Shown here piece after piece: positions 60,182-64,000 of a stretch of DNA of 64,000 bases. This DNA comes from Sulfurospirillum halorespirans DSM 13726 (lineage in GTDB: Bacteria; Campylobacterota; Campylobacteria; Campylobacterales; Sulfurospirillaceae), in contig NZ_CP017111.1 in the NCBI RefSeq assembly GCF_001723605.1, positions 1,302,001 to 1,366,000 on the forward strand, read 5' to 3'. How positions within the stretch are numbered: position 1 is the stretch's first letter; each line of letters opens with the position of its first letter. The notes beneath the pieces were generated by a model that worked only from the letters and a program-made list of their open reading frames with translations, ran no database searches and was not told where the DNA came from. Both the position numbers and the translations under genes were made by a program.

Positions 60182-61410
60182 AGCTCTCCTGTGTAGATGG
60201 ACGTATCGAACAAGGTAGGTTGGATGATGTTACTTTCTTGATGAATCAGAGCTAGTTTGATCTTCTCTTCATAGAGGCTAGAACTTCTGTGAAAATCTTT
60301 ACCCGCAACGATGAAATAACGTGCTTTTTTGAGCGATATTTTAAGGTTAACAAGGTCTTCAAAGCAAAGCTTCTTAAACCGTCTTGCTTGCAAAATTTTA
60401 AGTGCTCCACGGATACCAATGCCAGGAATGCGGACTAAAACTTCTTGGGGCGCGAAGTTGACATCAATGGGAAAAAGATGAAGATTTGAGAGTGCCCAAA
60501 AGGTTTTTGGGTCAAACTGGATGTCAAGATTTTGGTTTTCACTCAAAATCTCATCGTACGAAAAACCATAAAAGCGCAATAACCAATCGGCTTGATAAAG
60601 CCTGTGTTCCCGAAGCAATGGAGGCTTAGAGAGTTCAGGAACAGGCAGATGTTTATGGTTATTGACCGCAATGTACGCAGAGTAGTAGACTCGTTTTAGC
60701 AGCGCTTTATCATAGAGTGCTGAAGAGAGTTTGAGGATCTCAAAATCACTCTCGCTGGTAGCTCCAATAATCATCTGCGTGCTCATGGAAATAGGCTTGG
60801 CACTTCGTTGCATGGTGATGCCACGTGCGTGTTTGAGCGGGGAGAGAAGCTTCTCTTTGGTTTTATCGGGTGCGAGTAGGGCAAGGCTTTTAGAACTTGG
60901 AAGTTCGATATTGGAGCTGACACGATGTGCTAAAAGGGTTGCTTCTTCGATGAGCTCTTTAGAAGCTCCAGGGATGAGTTTGACGTGAATATAGCCATTG
61001 AAGCGGTATTCGTGGCGCAATATGCGCAACGTTTGAAGTAATAAACTCATTGTATGGTCTTCATTTTTAATGATTCCAGAACTTAAAAAGAGCCCTTCAA
61101 TGTAGTTGCGTTTGTAAAAATTGATGGTAATATCGGCGAGTTCTCGTGGCGTAAACGCCGTTCGAGGAGTGTCATTGCTTACGCGATTAATGCAGTACGC
61201 ACAGTCGTAAATGCAGACATTGGTAAGCAAGACTTTCAAAAGTGAAACGCACCGTCCGTCACTGGTAAAACTGTGGCAAATACCACTGTTATGCGCACAA
61301 CCAAGCTCGCCTGTTTTGTAGTTATTCTCGCTGCCACTGGATGAGCATGAGACGTCGTATTTGGCACTGCCTGCTAAGAGGGATAGTTTATCTTCGGTTG
61401 TAAGTTTCAT
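60178..61410 (-). CDS. Radical SAM DNA modification/repair protein (TIGR03916)
   Basis: A 410-residue radical SAM protein. The family start MKLTTEDKLSLLAGSAKYDV leads into the cluster motif CIYDCAYC, preceded by CHSFTSDGRCVSLLKVL. The C-terminal part has a helix-hairpin-helix of repair proteins (LVRIPGIGIRGALKIL). I start at ATG 61410, where the family begins; a longer upstream frame reads through the intergenic hairpins. It works with the DUF4130 partner gene, which overlaps its end. Confidence 0.9.
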   Translation of the reverse strand: MKLTTEDKLSLLAGSAKYDVSCSSSGSENNYKTGELGCAHNSGICHSFTSDGRCVSLLKVLLTNVCIYDCAYCINRVSNDTPRTAFTPRELADITINFYKRNYIEGLFLSSGIIKNEDHTMSLLLQTLRILRHEYRFNGYIHVKLIPGASKELIEEATLLAHRVSSNIELPSSKSLALLAPDKTKEKLLSPLKHARGITMQRSAKPISMSTQMIIGATSESDFEILKLSSALYDKALLKRVYYSAYIAVNNHKHLPVPELSKPPLLREHRLYQADWLLRFYGFSYDEILSENQNLDIQFDPKTFWALSNLHLFPIDVNFAPQEVLVRIPGIGIRGALKILQARRFKKLCFEDLVNLKISLKKARYFIVAGKDFHRSSSLYEEKIKLALIHQESNIIQPTLFDTSIYTGEL

Positions 61411-61429
61411 GCGAGCATGATAGAATTTT

Positions 61430-61558
61430 TTTACATGTAAAGGCTGAAATATTTCAAAATGAAATGTAATTAGTTCTGCCTCGTATGAGGCAAGCTTTAG
61501 TGCCTTAGCGGCAAGCGTAGTCTCTTGAGCTTTGCCCAAGAGACGTGTTAAAAGTAGG
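61430..61558. repeat. Hairpin array between radical SAM and nitroreductase genes
   Basis: An exact TTTACATGTAAA (61430) is followed by four inverted repeats: GAAATATTTC, GCCTC/GAGGC (61478-61491), TGCC/GGCA (61501-61513) and GTCTCTTG/CAAGAGAC (61520-61544). The segment ATGAGGCAAGCTTTAGTG resembles ATGAAGCTTTAGGGGGTG in the array on the other side of the nitroreductase pair. The last hairpin may end the minus-strand nitroreductase transcript. Confidence 0.6.
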
Positions 61559-62188
61559 TTACTTAATAAATTCTACGGCTTCGTTAAACGGTACGCGAAG
61601 TTGTGTGGATTGTGGGTTGATGCGATAGCCAAAAGGAAGCACCATCGCCACTTGGTATTTGCTCGTATCAAGACCTAAAACCGCTTCGACTTTCTCTTTC
61701 TCAAAGCCTTCAATCGGGCAAGAATCTATGCCGATAAATGCAGCCGCGGTCATCATGTTTCCTGCCGCGATGTAGCATTGACGCGCTGTCCACGCATAAA
61801 CATTGGCGTCTGAACTAAGAGTCTCTTTAAGGTGATTGGCGTACAAATTGATGTAAAAATCTTTTTTCTCTTGGGGCATGTCACGTCGTGCAAAACGTTT
61901 CATCGGAATGCCACTCTCGACTTTGACTGCATCAATCGCCGCTAGAATGACAACGAGGTGTGAGCATGTCGTCACTTGGGGTTGATCCCAACAGACAGGG
62001 CGAAGTTTGGCTTTGAGCTCTTCATTGGTAATGACCAAAAATTTCCACGGCTCCATGCCAAACGAAGAGGGCGATTTTTGACCGGCTTCTAGGATGAAGT
62101 GCATTTGATCATCGCTGATTTTCTTCGTCTCATCAAAAATCTTGCACGCGTGGCGAAAGTCCATCGCTTTGGTAAAGTCGTTTTGCAT
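61559..62188 (-). CDS. NAD(P)H-dependent nitroreductase
   Basis: A 209-residue FMN enzyme of the nitroreductase family. MDFRHACKIFDETKKISDD, SPSSFGMEPWKFLVI, AAGNMMTAAAFIGIDSCPIEGF and VLPFGYRINP are family motifs. It shares nearly all these with the divergent gene at 62.4 kb. Substrates may be quinones or nitro compounds. A normal start with AAAGGA precedes. Confidence 0.92.
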   Translation of the reverse strand: MQNDFTKAMDFRHACKIFDETKKISDDQMHFILEAGQKSPSSFGMEPWKFLVITNEELKAKLRPVCWDQPQVTTCSHLVVILAAIDAVKVESGIPMKRFARRDMPQEKKDFYINLYANHLKETLSSDANVYAWTARQCYIAAGNMMTAAAFIGIDSCPIEGFEKEKVEAVLGLDTSKYQVAMVLPFGYRINPQSTQLRVPFNEAVEFIK

Positions 62189-62381
62189 TCGTAATCCTTT
62201 TTTTTAAATAGTAAGACAATTATAGGAATAAATTACTTTAATTTCTCTTACAATACTTTTTGTATGTAATAGTGTTTTATTTTATTAAGAGATTTCTTAA
62301 CAAAATGACCTTCATTTTTAGCTTAACGCAAAGCGTGTTCGAGTTGTATTATAATCTACCAAAATTACAAGGAGATTTCCA

Positions 62382-63005
62382 ATGGATAAAAAAGAACTTT
62401 TTTTAGAAGCAATGAACTTTCGTCACGCATGCAAGCTTTTTACTGAGAAAAGAATACCCACTGAAGAGTTAGAATTTATTTTAGAAGCAGGGCGTTTGAG
62501 CCCTAGTTCGTTTGGGGTTGAGCAGTGGAAATTTGTCGTCGTGCAAAATGAAGCGCTCAAAAAAGAGATCGAAAACGTATCATGGAATCAAAAACAGATC
62601 TCAACGTGCAGCGATCTTCTCATCATCCTAGCGCGCAAAGATGTGAGAAGTAGCGATGCTTATACGGTCAAACAGCTTAAACGATGGGGTTTAGACGAAA
62701 ATGCTTTTAAAGGATTTCTTGGTATTTATCACGGTTGGGTTGATGGCAGAGATGACCATACGATTGAGATGTGGAGCGAAAAACAGTGCTACATCGCAGC
62801 AGGAAACATGATGACGGCTGCTGCGAGCATCGGTATTGATTCATGTCCGATTGAAGGGTTTGAGTACCAAAAAGTCGATGCACTTTTGGGCATTGATACT
62901 TCTGTGTACCAAAGTGCTTTAGTGATTCCTTTTGGGTACCGTGCGGCAGAGCAAAGAGGCAAACATCGCTTGAGTTTTGACGAAGTTGTAGAGTTTAAAA
63001 AATAA
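62382..63005 (+). CDS. NAD(P)H-dependent nitroreductase, divergent paralogue
   Basis: A 207-residue FMN enzyme with MNFRHACKLFTEKRIPTEEL, SPSSFGVEQWKFVVV, CYIAAGNMMTAAASIGIDSCPIEGFEYQKVDALLG and VIPFGYRA. Very close to the minus-strand gene 190 bases away, so the two arose by duplication. The middle region (KQLKRWGLDENAFKGFLGIYHGWVDGRDD) differs, suggesting different substrates. AAGGAG precedes its ATG. The 62189-62381 gap holds divergent promoters; TTGTAT..TATAAT-type elements are likely near 62345-62354. Confidence 0.92.
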   Translation: MDKKELFLEAMNFRHACKLFTEKRIPTEELEFILEAGRLSPSSFGVEQWKFVVVQNEALKKEIENVSWNQKQISTCSDLLIILARKDVRSSDAYTVKQLKRWGLDENAFKGFLGIYHGWVDGRDDHTIEMWSEKQCYIAAGNMMTAAASIGIDSCPIEGFEYQKVDALLGIDTSVYQSALVIPFGYRAAEQRGKHRLSFDEVVEFKK

Positions 63006-63009
63006 TTCT

Positions 63010-63116
63010 CATAAAACTTGTTTTATGAAGCTTTAGGGGGTGTCGGGGATTTATCCCTGACCTTAAGCAATGGGTTTTACTCATTGTTTAAGATACCGTT
63101 ACGCAAACTGCGTAAC
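63010..63116. repeat. Array of four hairpins
   Basis: Four perfect or one-wobble inverted repeats follow each other: CATAAAAC/GTTTTATG (63010-63027), GTCGGGGA/TCCCTGAC (63042-63061), CTTAAGCAATG/CATTGTTTAAG (63062-63092) and GTTACGCA/TGCGTAAC (63098-63116). They lie between convergent genes. At least one can end transcription; four in a row is more than a terminator needs and resembles the array at 61430-61558. Confidence 0.75.
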
Positions 63117-63123
63117 ATAATCT

Positions 63124-64000
63124 TTAAAAAATAATTCGCGCTAATCCTAGTGTGAATAAAACCAGTGCGACCTCTTTGAGTGCGGGGTCGTACATCAGCG
63201 TAAACAGCGCGCTGAGTAGCAGTATTATTCCGAACATAAAGGGTTTTAGGTACTGTTTTAACTCTTTTTTGAGCCACTCTAACTGCGAAAGAGAGAGTTC
63301 AACCTTAACCTCGCCATCGCTGATCTGTTTAATAGACGATTTGAGATGGTGAAGTGTCAGTGGAAGTGACTTAAACTCTTTAATCAAGCTCTCCAAAATC
63401 CCCCCATCCATGCCGAGCGCTTTGGGAATATTCTCTTGCAAAATGGGCAAAATATCTTTAATGCCGTTAAAATTTTCAATGTACGTTGTCCCCAATCCTT
63501 CAATAATCGCACTTACACGTAAAATATAAATGGCTTCTTGTGGCAATTTAAACGGCAGGTCACGGGTGGAACCTAGTACATCTAAGGCAAGTTTTTGCAT
63601 ACTCTCAGAGCTTAGATTTTCATTGCCAAAGATCTCAAACATGCGCTCACTTAAAAGGGCCAATTCACTCACAGGCGCTTCATACGCAACGGTTCCAAGT
63701 CGTTTACTCGCACTAATGTAGAGTTCATAATCTTTCTCATTGGCAGCTTTTAGAAGCTCAATGATGGCGATACGGGTCTGATTTGGGATGGATTTCACCA
63801 TGCCAAAATCAAGTAAAACGAGCTCTCCTTTGGTCGTAATGAGCAGATATTGCCAGGGTGTGGATCAGCGTGGAAATAGCCACGAAGGAGCATTTGCTCG
63901 GTGTAAAAGGAGATAAGTTTGCTAATAATTGCTCTAAAATCAATATTTTCTTTTTGCAAACGCTCTTTATCATCAAAGCGAAAACCCTCTTCATAACTCA
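63124..64000 (-). pseudogene. UbiB/AarF-like ABC1 kinase, C-terminal part with apparent frameshift
   Basis: Read from the right edge, one frame gives FTEQMLLRGYFHADPHPGN-type sequence (YTEQMLLRGYFHADPHPGN), the ABC1 kinase catalytic loop. It then runs to a stop, while the frame that continues as LVLLDFGMVKSI (the DFG motif) is shifted by one base. The break lies near 63845-63851. A single missing base would explain it: the two parts together form a normal UbiB core with two C-terminal membrane helices. The gene extends beyond the window. Either a real frameshift or a sequence error; UbiB is required for quinone synthesis in many bacteria. Confidence 0.8.

Larger units (their letters stand above)
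622..61441. repeat. Iterated palindrome TTTACATGTAAA, 22 exact copies
   Basis: Exact copies start at 622, 995, 2637, 7506, 8794, 12605, 13585, 13613, 16277, 17070, 21905, 28004, 33546, 40872, 41594, 42244, 48553, 48783, 52787, 54742, 59382 and 61430. One-mismatch copies start at 2582, 3973, 6970, 10246, 19827, 21029, 25188, 25842, 30231, 32216, 33878, 35418, 40885, 46564, 46927, 49245, 51034 and 59429. About half of the exact copies lie in genes, mostly read as LHVK or FTCK. The interval given spans all copies; the motif itself is 12 bases. I counted by eye, so a few may be missed. Confidence 0.9.

Noticed and set aside
61411-61539. Longer N-terminus for the radical SAM protein
   Set aside because: The extension would translate the hairpin array and palindrome and is not part of the family.
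1-64000. CRISPR arrays, insertion sequences, tRNA or rRNA genes
   Set aside because: I looked for regular spaced repeats, transposase motifs and tRNA TPsiC-type sequences and saw none; a tool search could still reveal a missed tRNA.

Overview
The window looks like chromosomal DNA of a free-living Campylobacterota (epsilonproteobacterium), most likely Sulfurospirillum or a close relative. This is inference from content: moderately AT-rich DNA, very compact gene spacing, a Coo/Ech-like NiFe hydrogenase cluster, a fused Lut lactate oxidation protein, NifT and NifA-like genes, several c-di-GMP and chemotaxis proteins, and a TlpD-like receptor. I saw no tRNA, CRISPR array, insertion sequence or prophage. 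The most pervasive sequence feature is the 12-base palindrome TTTACATGTAAA: 22 exact copies plus about 18 one-mismatch copies, spread over both coding and non-coding DNA.

Layout. 1-4 kb: end of a nitrilase-family gene, an RNase H-like gene, a minus-strand group of small stress-type proteins (coiled coil, lmo0937-type membrane peptide, BON lipid/periplasmic protein, DPKKD-repeat peptide) and a PA2778/PA2779-type peptidase pair. 4-9 kb: a response regulator with a FIST-domain histidine kinase, and a chemoreceptor. 8.8-13.5 kb: a seven-gene operon for a group 4-like NiFe hydrogenase with hypA and a GltD-like flavoprotein, but no membrane subunits. 13.6-17 kb: HD and NYN proteins, an MFS exporter and a BrnT-like toxin-antitoxin pair. 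17-25 kb: lutC-lutBA, slyD, an aminotransferase, and the cstA-ybdD-yjiA-type pyruvate/peptide uptake operon. 25-33 kb: a nif-flavoured island (aldo/keto reductase, SdhA/NadB-like flavoprotein, NifT, a NifA lacking its DNA-binding domain, a SIR2-like protein, a superoxide reductase-like protein) followed by a pair that resembles SdhB and HdrB but has lost the iron-sulfur cysteines. 33-43.7 kb: thiL, truD, RNase P RNA, a CPA2 antiporter, c-di-GMP enzymes, then a TPP riboswitch that controls thiD-cytX-thiM and carries an insertion of about 267 nt in the P2-P4 junction. 43.8-53 kb: ferritin-like protein, ZIP transporter, a second XRE regulator next to an HD-GYP protein, a deleted chemoreceptor remnant, a CZB chemoreceptor, ABC-F protein and motAB. 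53-59.4 kb: a TetR-controlled RND efflux operon. 59.4-64 kb: a radical-SAM DNA-repair pair, two divergent nitroreductases flanked by hairpin arrays, and the end of a ubiB-like gene with an apparent frameshift.

The cells described would take up and oxidise pyruvate and lactate, make or use hydrogen in the cytoplasm, scavenge HMP and thiazole for thiamine, and regulate motility and surface life with two paralogous XRE modules, one beside a c-di-GMP synthase and one beside a c-di-GMP hydrolase. The most unusual items are the expanded TPP riboswitch, the iterated palindrome, the anchorless hydrogenase operon and the cysteine-stripped SdhB/HdrB pair.
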